From assembly GCA_048887165.1 (NCBI GenBank), contig JBHLJZ010000006.1, forward strand, positions 1 through 64,000: 64,000 nt of DNA, written 5' to 3'. Position 1 is the stretch's first letter, and every line of letters begins with the position of its first letter. The stretch comes from SOKP01 sp048887165. Lineage in GTDB: Archaea > Asgardarchaeota > Lokiarchaeia > Sigyniarchaeales > SOKP01. Of the stretch, positions 36,082 to 43,942 are shown in pieces. The notes under the pieces were generated by a model. It worked only from the letters and a program-made list of their open reading frames with translations, ran no database searches and was not told the origin of the DNA. The translations under genes and the position numbers were made by a program.

Positions 36082-37173
36082 ATGGAACTTGATAACTTAT
36101 TAAGAGATTCATTAAAGAAATATACAGCGTATGAGCCTGGTGAACAACCAGAAGAAGAAGGATGGGTTAAGTTAAATACAAATGAGAATCCTTATCCCCC
36201 TGTTCCAGAAGTAATAAAAGAGATAAAAAATGCAATAGATGGGAAAGATCAATTGAGAAAGTATCCAGATCCTTTAGCATTAGAAGTCAGAAAAGCAGTA
36301 TTAAACCAACTCTTGTTAGATAAGAAAACATTAACTAATCGAAATACAATCTGTATTGGAAATGGTTCTGATGATCTTATTGATCTAATATTCAAAATTT
36401 TCGTCGATCCAGGAGATGAGGTCGTTATATTTTATCCAACTTATGGGCTTTATAAAGTACTAGCGACTCTATATGGCGCTAAGGTTACTGAAATTAAACT
36501 AAATGATGATTTTTCAATACCAGAGGCTGTTTTTGATGTAAAAGGTAAACTTCTATTTATTAATTCACCAAATAATCCGAATGGTAAATCATTTGATAAT
36601 GAGACAATTCTAAAAATTTGTACTCATTTTCCAGGAATCGTTGTGGTTGATGAAGCTTATGCTGATTTTTCGGAGAAAACATGTCTACCTTTATTAAAAC
36701 AACTAAAAAATTTGATTGTTTGTAGATCATTCTCAAAAAGCTTTTCTTTAGCTTCATTAAGATTAGGATATGCTTTAGCAGATGCACAAATAATAAAACT
36801 AATGAATGAGGTTAAATTACCCTTCAATACAAATTATTTAGCACAAAAGGCAGCATTATCTTGTATTAAACATCGAAAAAAAATTTTTGAACAAAATAAA
36901 AAAATTATTTCAGAAAGAAAAAGATTAACCGAAAATTTGAATGAATTTAATGGAGTGAGTGTTTTACCTTCTGACGCTAATTTTATCTTTATAAAATTTG
37001 ACGACAAGTCAACAACATTAAAATTTTTGTGGGATCTAAAAGAGTTAAAGATTCTTGTAAGACATTTCAGTAAACCAGGTCTCTATAATTACCTTAGAGT
37101 TACTATTGGAACTGAGGTTGAAAATAATAAATTTTTGTCTGCTTTCCAAGAAGTAGCTAAAAAATATCTATAA
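36082..37173 (+). CDS. hisC: Histidinol-phosphate aminotransferase
   Basis: 363 residues, fold type I aminotransferase of normal HisC length. Visible features are VKLNTNENPYPPVPEVIKEI near the N-terminus, IGNGSDDLIDLIF, INSPNNPNGKSFD, the PLP-binding Asp-Glu-Ala-Tyr in VVDEAYADFSE, and the lysine region RSFSKSFSLASLRLGYA. It converts imidazole acetol phosphate to histidinol phosphate. It follows hisG-hisD but is separated by the hairpin/T-run at 36038-36058, so it may have its own promoter or be attenuated. Confidence 0.93.
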   Translation: MELDNLLRDSLKKYTAYEPGEQPEEEGWVKLNTNENPYPPVPEVIKEIKNAIDGKDQLRKYPDPLALEVRKAVLNQLLLDKKTLTNRNTICIGNGSDDLIDLIFKIFVDPGDEVVIFYPTYGLYKVLATLYGAKVTEIKLNDDFSIPEAVFDVKGKLLFINSPNNPNGKSFDNETILKICTHFPGIVVVDEAYADFSEKTCLPLLKQLKNLIVCRSFSKSFSLASLRLGYALADAQIIKLMNEVKLPFNTNYLAQKAALSCIKHRKKIFEQNKKIISERKRLTENLNEFNGVSVLPSDANFIFIKFDDKSTTLKFLWDLKELKILVRHFSKPGLYNYLRVTIGTEVENNKFLSAFQEVAKKYL

Positions 37174-37280
37174 ATTTTTAATCAAAATTCAAAAGTTTTA
37201 TATTTTTTTAAATCAAATTATTTTATGTATTCTTTCAAATTATTAATAGGGCTTTTCCACATGCGGAGTTGAATAATAAT

Positions 37281-38444
37281 ATGTTCCCTACAAATAAGGA
37301 TAAGGTAAAATGTGAGCATTGTGGATATACTATTGTAAAACCTTATCCAAAAAATCAACTTTGTCCAAAATGTAATAAATTTTTAGCTAACTTATTTGAA
37401 TACAAGGATGATAATATTAATTCTACTAAAATCAAACCAAAAAATTTTGAAACAAAAACTACTACAGTTTCATCAAGGTTAAAGGGAGTTAGTGTCAAGA
37501 GTAAACAACCTCAGTTTTCATTAGAAGATGAAATCATTTTTTTAAAAGATGAGGAAGAATATGTCAAATTTTGTGGGGTTACCTCTGTTGATCGAAAACA
37601 ACTATTTCATAGTAATCAGAAATATAAATATTTATTAGAATTGACTAATAATTTGGACTTTATAGCGACGGGTATTCTTGGAGGAGAACTTGATAAGATG
37701 CTTCTCATTTCTAAAGATTATAAAGAAGAAAAAGGCCAATTTTACGTCAAAAATGGAATAATCTATATAGTATATGGTGTGTTTCCTGATAAAAAAGGAA
37801 AATGGATACTTGAACAAATGGCAAAATTTTATTCTGATTTAGTAAAAGGAAAGGATGTAAATAATCTTAATAAACTTGAAGAAAGTGAGATTAAGAGAGA
37901 TTATAGAGGGATTCTAAAATCTATTTTAAAAGAATATTTAGCTTTACAAGATGTCTTTACAGACCAGGATCTTCCCTATTTAGAAGATTGGATAAGAATT
38001 GATTATCTTGGTCTATCTTCAATGTCGATTGGAGTGATTTCTCTTCTTTTAGATCAAGGGGAATATTTGCAAATTGAAGCACCTGAAGAATATGATAATC
38101 CTGCTGAAGAAATTGAAATGAAAGAGTCATTATTAACCGCAAAAATCGAAGCAATTGCAGCAAATACTTTAGGTAATACTGGTGCCTATCCTCGATGGAT
38201 AGCGGTTAAATTAGGATTTCAAAATTATAGATTCCTAACTTTTAAGAAGTATCAAAATGATTATTTTCTTTCTTTTCTTTCTGAAGGAAATTTAAAAAAG
38301 ATTGAAAACGTTGAAAAAGAATTAGAACCTTTATTACATCATGGTATTGATTCACCCTTTTCAGGTAATTTAAAACCTTTCAATAGATTAAAAGCGACTC
38401 TAACGGAAAAATTCAAAAATGTACCAGAAAGGAAATTCTCATAA
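37281..38444 (+). CDS. Zinc-ribbon protein with possible longin-like region
   Basis: About 387 residues from ATG 37281, with GGAG 12 bases upstream; a TTG at 37269 is an alternative start. The N-terminus has a zinc ribbon, CEHCGYTIVKPYPKNQLCPKC. Residues 45-85 are low complexity, after which the protein is globular. The stretch around 150-200 (YVKNGIIYIVYGVFP, then a helix KWILEQMAKFYSDLV) has a strand-helix pattern reminiscent of longin or roadblock folds, and a similar one recurs near 310-350. No family is recognised. It lies between hisC and LRR protein D. Confidence 0.55.
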   Translation: MFPTNKDKVKCEHCGYTIVKPYPKNQLCPKCNKFLANLFEYKDDNINSTKIKPKNFETKTTTVSSRLKGVSVKSKQPQFSLEDEIIFLKDEEEYVKFCGVTSVDRKQLFHSNQKYKYLLELTNNLDFIATGILGGELDKMLLISKDYKEEKGQFYVKNGIIYIVYGVFPDKKGKWILEQMAKFYSDLVKGKDVNNLNKLEESEIKRDYRGILKSILKEYLALQDVFTDQDLPYLEDWIRIDYLGLSSMSIGVISLLLDQGEYLQIEAPEEYDNPAEEIEMKESLLTAKIEAIAANTLGNTGAYPRWIAVKLGFQNYRFLTFKKYQNDYFLSFLSEGNLKKIENVEKELEPLLHHGIDSPFSGNLKPFNRLKATLTEKFKNVPERKFS

Positions 38445-38497
38445 TTATATATATATTTTAATGCATGAAATAAACATTTACTACTAATTTATGGAAA

Positions 38498-39457
38498 ATG
38501 GCTTCATCTCCCAAGAAAATTTATGAAGATTATATTGAAAATTATGTAAATAGAACTATTGCTATAGAGTTATTGATTTCAATAATTGAAAATTCAGAGA
38601 ATGAATCTAATAGGTTTGAAGCTATTGAAATTTTAGATAAAATCAAGGCAAGTAGTCCGGAGATTTTTAAATTATATGAAAATTTGATGATTAGTGACTT
38701 AAATTCTAGAATCAGAGCACGTGCTATTTTATATCTTCCAAAATATTTCGTAGAAGAAGCTTTACTTCCATTAAAATGGGCAATTAGACACGAAGATTCA
38801 TATGAATGTTTAATCAATATTATTAAAACTCTTGAAAACTACTATCCAAAGGAATCCCATTCAATCTTTTTAGAAGAAATAAAAAAAATCAGGAAGATTC
38901 GCTATTTAAATTATGAAAAAAGGTATGAGAATAGAAAATTCAAAAAAGCATTAAAAAAGTTAATAAAATCGAGTCAAATTAAAAATTTTTCAAAAAACAA
39001 ATTAGCTGAAATTTTAATCAATTATTTCACCATTCAAAATCTCTCTAGTAAATTCCCTAATATGTTTTTTGAGTTAGAATCGCAAAATGCTTTAGTAAGG
39101 GAATTAGATTTATCTGATTACTTAGAGCATGAAGTTAAAGGAACTCCTTGGGGCTGGAAGAATAATATTCAATCAATTTCAGAAATAACTGGATTGGAAA
39201 ATTTAAAAAATCTAAAAAGTTTAGATTTATCTAATAATCTAATAAACGATATAAAAGATTTAATCGAATTAAAGAATTTAACTCATCTAATTTTGTCAAA
39301 TAATAAGATTAGTCATCTTGAAAATCTTGACTATATAAAAAAATTACCAAATCTTAAAGTTATAGATCTTAGTGGAAATGATATTGTTAATTTTTTTAAT
39401 CCTGAAGACTTTAAGACAAAAACTAGAATTCTCGTAAGAAGATCACTTATAGAATAG
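38498..39457 (+). CDS. LRR protein D, short, with SDS22-like repeats
   Basis: 319 residues. The first 190 residues are the same HEAT-like module as in the proteins at 24120, 27932 and 29465 (SPKKIYEDYIENYVNRTIAI, then RFEAIEILDKI, then ALLPLKWAIRHEDSYECL). The repeat part is short and of a different class: three or four 22-residue repeats of SDS22 type, such as LKSLDLSNNLINDIKDLIEL and LTHLILSNNKISHLENL, without the LP..IG signature. The module has apparently been combined with two kinds of LRR. Cytosolic. Confidence 0.82.
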   Translation: MASSPKKIYEDYIENYVNRTIAIELLISIIENSENESNRFEAIEILDKIKASSPEIFKLYENLMISDLNSRIRARAILYLPKYFVEEALLPLKWAIRHEDSYECLINIIKTLENYYPKESHSIFLEEIKKIRKIRYLNYEKRYENRKFKKALKKLIKSSQIKNFSKNKLAEILINYFTIQNLSSKFPNMFFELESQNALVRELDLSDYLEHEVKGTPWGWKNNIQSISEITGLENLKNLKSLDLSNNLINDIKDLIELKNLTHLILSNNKISHLENLDYIKKLPNLKVIDLSGNDIVNFFNPEDFKTKTRILVRRSLIE

Positions 39458-39490
39458 AAAAAATAAAAGTATAAAATAAAAATTAATTTA

Positions 39491-40837
39491 TTATTCTATT
39501 AACTGTGTTTTCCCAGTACCCCATATTCCAAGAGCTTTACCTAATTCTTCATGATCCTTGGCATATTTACTAACCGAAATACCTTGCATAACCGCATCAA
39601 TTGCTTGTCTAAACGCCTTTGCACCAGAAATGGGACCATCGGGATGACTATGAATACCTCCTCCACTTCCTATAAGTATGTCCAATCCAGCTTCTTTTAT
39701 ACATTTTTCTACCATACCTTGCGTTATTCCACCACTAGGCATTGGTAAGGTAGGTTTTATATGTTGGAATGGATACCTAAGAGCTTTTAAATTTTGTTCA
39801 TATCTTTCTTCAAGAATTTCTGCCTTTCCATAAGGGGCGGGGATTACAACAGTATCTGCTCCACACATCCTAGGGAATTTTGCAAGTACTAACATCGAAG
39901 TCAGTCCAGTCCACTCACCTCCAATATATGCCCCACCAAAATCCATATGCCCTAAAATCGGTACTTTTATTGAAGGATCTTCGGCAATCGCTCTCAATGC
40001 TTCAAAACCTGAAGTTAGATAATTAAGCATTAATGCATTAGCTCCAAGTTCTATCATTTTATCAGCATATTCAAACATTTCGGGAAACTTTGTGGTAATA
40101 TTAATAGTATAAAGTGTTTTTTCTCCTTTTTCTGAATCTGCTCTGTCAACAGCTTCCATTACCTTCACAATTCTATCTTCTAACCTGTTAAAAGAAGGAT
40201 CCGAAATCAATTCGTCATCTTTCACAACATCACAGCCACCAACAGCTGCTTTATATACTAAATCAGCAGCAACTTCACAAGTGTGACCTGTACATGGTTT
40301 AACCATATTGTTTAATAAAGGGCGCTCTGGTATTTTCATAAGCTTTCTTATACCATCAATTCCAAATTTGGGTCCTTTAAATTCTTCAAGATATTCTTTT
40401 GGAAATGCTAAATCAACTAATTTTAAACCATGAGTTAAACTAATATTACCAATTACTGTAGTAAGAAGCATTGGGATTCCCATTCCTTTAATATTTACAA
40501 TAGGGAAACCAATCTGAGCGAAATAATATCGTTCTTTCACATCCTTTGGTATAACGTATTCATAATGAGGTAATTCATACACTCCAAGTACTCTTGCTAC
40601 ATGATATTTTCTAACTTCTTCGGTTTCTGCAGGAACTCTAACCCATGTTCCTGTTGATTGTTCTATTGCTGCAAATCTAGATAAGTAATTAACATTCATT
40701 CCTTTTGGTCTTTTAATAATGAAGCTTGCAATTATATATTTCTCCAAATCAATGCCGTCTAAGCCAATAGCTTCTGGGATATCAAAATATTTTTCTGTAC
40801 TGTCCATAATTATATCAAGAAAGTGTAATTTTTTCAA
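39491..40837 (-). CDS. RuBisCO-like protein (form IV candidate)
   Basis: 448 residues, full-length RuBisCO large-subunit fold. By eye alignment to spinach numbering it keeps E60 and T65 (EQSTGTW), N123 (VIGN), K175 (MVKPCTG), the carbamate triad K201-D203-E204 (GGCDVVKDDE), H294 (ILGHMD), K334 (APYGKAE), S379-G-G (PMPSGG) and the GGG of the phosphate loop. It has lost K177 (Cys), R295 (Met) and H327 (Val), and position 335 is Ala. Loss of these residues argues against CO2 fixation and for a RuBisCO-like enolase or isomerase. Substrate unknown. Monocistronic, 64 bases after the longin-like gene. Confidence 0.82.
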   Translation of the reverse strand: MKKLHFLDIIMDSTEKYFDIPEAIGLDGIDLEKYIIASFIIKRPKGMNVNYLSRFAAIEQSTGTWVRVPAETEEVRKYHVARVLGVYELPHYEYVIPKDVKERYYFAQIGFPIVNIKGMGIPMLLTTVIGNISLTHGLKLVDLAFPKEYLEEFKGPKFGIDGIRKLMKIPERPLLNNMVKPCTGHTCEVAADLVYKAAVGGCDVVKDDELISDPSFNRLEDRIVKVMEAVDRADSEKGEKTLYTINITTKFPEMFEYADKMIELGANALMLNYLTSGFEALRAIAEDPSIKVPILGHMDFGGAYIGGEWTGLTSMLVLAKFPRMCGADTVVIPAPYGKAEILEERYEQNLKALRYPFQHIKPTLPMPSGGITQGMVEKCIKEAGLDILIGSGGGIHSHPDGPISGAKAFRQAIDAVMQGISVSKYAKDHEELGKALGIWGTGKTQLIE

Positions 40838-40901
40838 CTTGAAAAATATTATGATTATCTATAATAGAAAAAAATTAAAAAAAAGGAAAACGTAATTGAA
40901 A

Positions 40902-42005
40902 TCAGTCTTTAGATTTAGTTCTGGATTTTAAATTCATATAAGTATTTTCGAGAACATTCAAATATTCAATTAGTACTTTATCTGCTTTAGATTTTTTCTC
41001 GTATTCTGCTTTAATGATATTCAATAGATATTTTGGAAAGATGAGATCTAAATAGAAATCCGTGAGTAAAGCATAATATTCATTACCTCTTTCATCTTGA
41101 AAAACTTGGATCATTTGACTCTCCCAGAGCATTCTTAAAACTTCGTTTATATCTTCAACTCCTTTCTTTTTAAGCTTTTCAAGGTCATTCTTAGTAACTA
41201 TCGCTGTTCTTAATAGCCTTAGAGTCTCATAAACTTGAGGATTAATGATAACATCGATAATTCTAAGATTATCTTGTTCTGAGGGTTTATATCCTTGGAA
41301 GAATTTCTTTGTTTCAGTTCTATAATCTTCAGCAAGTCGTATAGGCAAACCTCTATCAGCAGGATCTTTTAGAAGTTGTACAGGAGGAACTCTTAAGATT
41401 AAGATGTCATTTGTCAAGAAAATTAATTCAGAAGGCATACCTTTTACTGATGTTTCCTTAATTATTTCTCGTTTAGTTAATTCAATTAGAACACTCTCTA
41501 AATTTAAGAATCCTTGTTTATATTTATCTTTTAACCATAACATTAATTCTGATTTAGAAACTACACCCTCGTCTCTAAGCCGATTAATTATCATTCTCTT
41601 TATCTCATCTTGAAATATCATGGCCAATCTCTGTTCAGCATTAAGAGAAGGGTAAACTGATAGACTTCGGAATAATGAAGGAACCATCGTCAAATAATTA
41701 TCATCTTCAAGATTCTGTAAAATAATCCTTGAAGTGTCAATTAAACCACCTTCATAAGCGTCGGGATCATCATCTAAGTTTAATAATAAAAGAATATAAT
41801 AACCATTTTCTGGACCGGTATAATATGAAGCTATGTTCAATGAACCTACCATTAGACTTATCATTCCTGATTCTCCACTGTACTCATGAGTACTATATAC
41901 CTGCATCAAAGTTTTTTCAGTTACAATAATTTCTTCAGGATATTTTGCCAGTATTTCAGTACCGATTCTTTCATTCCATTTCATTAAGACTAATCCTACA
42001 GGCAT
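40902..42005 (-). CDS. Longin-like/winged-helix cytosolic protein, copy 1
   Basis: 367 residues, no membrane segment. Residues 1-125 form an alpha/beta domain that looks longin-like (GLVLMKWNERIGTEILAKYPEE, MISLMVGSLNIASYYTG, YYILLLLNLDDDPDAYEGG). It is followed by a winged-helix region (about 128-205, IINRLRDEGVVSKSELMLWL) and another helical winged-helix-like part (about 255-335, TLRLLRTAIVTKNDLEKLKKKGVED), with a helical C-terminus. A paralogue lies at 43943-45052. The start overlaps the stop of the 143-residue membrane protein gene, so the two are translationally coupled. Function unknown; a cytoplasmic partner of the membrane protein tail is inferred. Confidence 0.72.
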   Translation of the reverse strand: MPVGLVLMKWNERIGTEILAKYPEEIIVTEKTLMQVYSTHEYSGESGMISLMVGSLNIASYYTGPENGYYILLLLNLDDDPDAYEGGLIDTSRIILQNLEDDNYLTMVPSLFRSLSVYPSLNAEQRLAMIFQDEIKRMIINRLRDEGVVSKSELMLWLKDKYKQGFLNLESVLIELTKREIIKETSVKGMPSELIFLTNDILILRVPPVQLLKDPADRGLPIRLAEDYRTETKKFFQGYKPSEQDNLRIIDVIINPQVYETLRLLRTAIVTKNDLEKLKKKGVEDINEVLRMLWESQMIQVFQDERGNEYYALLTDFYLDLIFPKYLLNIIKAEYEKKSKADKVLIEYLNVLENTYMNLKSRTKSKD

Positions 42006-42436
42006 TATATAACGCCTCCTCTTGATTCACCCATTTGAGGTAATTTCTTCTTTTTTTTTGATTCTAATCCTAATATAACTTCCAAAGATAAGCCTAGCAT
42101 CGCCCATTTATCTCCGAATTTCTTAACCATATGTTCTTGTTTTGAGGGATATAAAAGGGAATCTGATATTGACTTTCTACTCTTTATATTTTTACTTATT
42201 TCTCTTGCTCTTTTTACGAATATTGGAATTTTTGCTTTTTGAATTGCTATGTATATGACTAAACTCCCTACAACTGCAACTACTACAATTACTATCATTA
42301 GGAAGTAGAATATTGGAAATCCAAACATTTCTACCATATCGACAATAACCGTCGAAAATAGTGCTAGCGTTGTAATTATTAATACTAAGAAAAGTAAGAT
42401 TAAATATTTAGATTTTGAATTCGTTTTAAAACTCAT
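42005..42436 (-). CDS. Short membrane protein sharing TM and cytoplasmic tail with the 1443-residue surface protein
   Basis: 143 residues: a signal-anchor-like segment (about 11-30), about ten outside residues, a second TM helix (about 41-64) and a 78-residue basic tail. The second TM and tail align with the last 110 residues of the large surface protein: FPIFYFLMIVIVVVAVVGSL versus MPTFYFILIVAGSLGIVGSL, then AKIPIFVKRAREISKNIKSRK versus the ARIPKHIKKIRK stretch, then KKFGDKWAMLGLSLE versus KLFGEEWKELGLSLD. It is therefore an ectodomain-less version of that protein. The downstream longin-like gene overlaps it by one base. Confidence 0.75.
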   Translation of the reverse strand: MSFKTNSKSKYLILLFLVLIITTLALFSTVIVDMVEMFGFPIFYFLMIVIVVVAVVGSLVIYIAIQKAKIPIFVKRAREISKNIKSRKSISDSLLYPSKQEHMVKKFGDKWAMLGLSLEVILGLESKKKKKLPQMGESRGGVI

Positions 42437-42809
42437 ATATTCAGAACCATTTTTTATAAGTTAATATTACTTTATAAGTTATTCTTTCAAATAAGAATTT
42501 TTTATCACTATTAATGAAAATTCAAATTTTAGGAATTTCTTAAATTTTTCAATTTCGTATAATTTATAAAAAAAATATTGAGGTTAATAAAATTTTATGA
42601 TTTTTCATAATCTTTTAATACTCATATTTTCTGAAATCTATAATTAAAATCTCCTAATCTTTTAGCATTCACACTTATAAGAGATATTTAGCTTTTATAA
42701 AAGTTTAAATATTTTAATTTAGATTGAAATATCAAAGAAAAGGTTATCTATAATCTTACAAAAACTTTAATAATATAAGATTTTTAAATTGCAATTTAGG
42801 TACTGAAAA
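42437..42809. other. Divergent intergenic region (373 bases)
   Basis: Very AT-rich, with no open reading frame of note. It separates the minus-strand membrane-protein pair from the plus-strand GTPase gene, so it should contain two promoters. On the GTPase side a palindrome CTTTTATAAAAG (42692-42703) lies about 105 bases before the ATG. On the other side two TATA-like copies are listed separately. No RNA gene was recognised. Confidence 0.6.
42453..42480 (-). promoter_or_regulatory. Tandem TATA-like boxes upstream of the 143-residue membrane protein
   Basis: The plus-strand sequence TTTATAAGTT occurs at 42453-42462 and again at 42471-42480, 18 bases apart. On the minus strand these read AACTTATAAA, a good archaeal TATA match, 17-35 bases upstream of the ATG at 42436. 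They may be alternative promoters or a repeated binding site. Confidence 0.4.
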
Positions 42810-43853
42810 ATGCTAAGACAAATTTATATCTTAAAAGACGGTAATGTTTTATACGAAAAGAACTTTGGAAAAGCGTTAACCCATGAGTCATTTCAAAATA
42901 TTTCTCAGGAGATTTTAAAAGAGGCATCTCGAGGTTTGGGAAAGGATTTCGGAAGCACTTATTTTTTTAAACACAAAATCGTATATTCTTACGAGAAAGA
43001 ATGCGGTTTATTATTTATATTAATAGTGGGTTTAAACGATGAGATGAATCAAGTAAAATCAGAGATAACAAAGTTAAAAAATGAGTTTATAAACATTTTT
43101 GGAGATAATCTTGATAATCTTGATACTTCTCTCATTGAGTTATTAAATCCTTTAATCTTTTCAATATATAAAAATATTAAAACAAAAATCTCTTTAGTAG
43201 GTTTTTCTGGAGTTGGGAAAACAACCATCACAAAATTAATCAGATCAGAAGAAATACCTGATGTACATATCCCTACCATAACTGGAAAAGTGTCAGCAAT
43301 AAAGATAGGAAAATTGTATTTTCATTTATGGGATTTTGCTGGACAGGAACAATTTAGTTATTTATGGAATGATTTTATATATGGAAGTGATGCTGTTCTC
43401 GTAATAACTGATTCTTCATTAGAAAACGTTGAAAAGAGTAAATTTTTCATTGAATTACTAAAAGAAAATGCGCCAGATGCTCATGCTGCAATTATTGGAA
43501 ATAAACAAGATTTACCGGACGCCTTAAGTGTTGAAAAAATAGAAGAAATTCTTAAATTAAAAACTTATTCAATGATTGCTATAGATCCGGATAATCGCAA
43601 TAAAATGATTCAAATTATAGCAGACATATTAGAAATTAATACAGAGATATCACCATTACTAAAACCCCTTTTTGAAAGAGATTCTTTAATTTCTCAAGCT
43701 GAAACTTATTTGAAAGAAGGAAACATGGTAAAAATTCACGAATCTTTTGAGAAAATCTCTGAGTTATGCTATGAACTAGGAGATTTCATTCTCTATAAAG
43801 AATTTCGTGAAAAAGCTGATAAAATTAAAGGACATTTAGGATATATTTTATGA
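42810..43853 (+). CDS. Longin-like domain fused to an Arf-like small GTPase
   Basis: 347 residues. Residues 1-120 read as a longin-like domain: MLRQIYILKDGNVLYEKNFG opens with a strand, and CGLLFILIVGLNDEMNQVKS gives the strand-helix typical of longins. The GTPase domain follows with G1 GFSGVGKTT (131-139), G2 Thr in IPTITG (about 156-158), G3 DFAGQE (175-180) and G4 NKQD (231-234), all intact. The Q179 position implies normal hydrolysis. A C-terminal helical region (about 285-347) has TPR-like character. No lipidation motif is seen. It sits between the two membrane-protein/longin-like pairs and is transcribed away from the nearer one. Confidence 0.82.
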   Translation: MLRQIYILKDGNVLYEKNFGKALTHESFQNISQEILKEASRGLGKDFGSTYFFKHKIVYSYEKECGLLFILIVGLNDEMNQVKSEITKLKNEFINIFGDNLDNLDTSLIELLNPLIFSIYKNIKTKISLVGFSGVGKTTITKLIRSEEIPDVHIPTITGKVSAIKIGKLYFHLWDFAGQEQFSYLWNDFIYGSDAVLVITDSSLENVEKSKFFIELLKENAPDAHAAIIGNKQDLPDALSVEKIEEILKLKTYSMIAIDPDNRNKMIQIIADILEINTEISPLLKPLFERDSLISQAETYLKEGNMVKIHESFEKISELCYELGDFILYKEFREKADKIKGHLGYIL

Positions 43854-43942
43854 GAGATTATATACTCATTAATTCTCTAATTGCAAAGGGAAATTCCTAA
43901 ATTTAATAAAAATTTTTAACAATTAAAAAAAATAAGAAAAAA

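Noticed and set aside
39491..40837. Form III RuBisCO completing the AMP pathway with the AMP phosphorylase
   Set aside because: K177, R295 and H327 equivalents are lost on eye alignment, so a RuBisCO-like protein is the better call.
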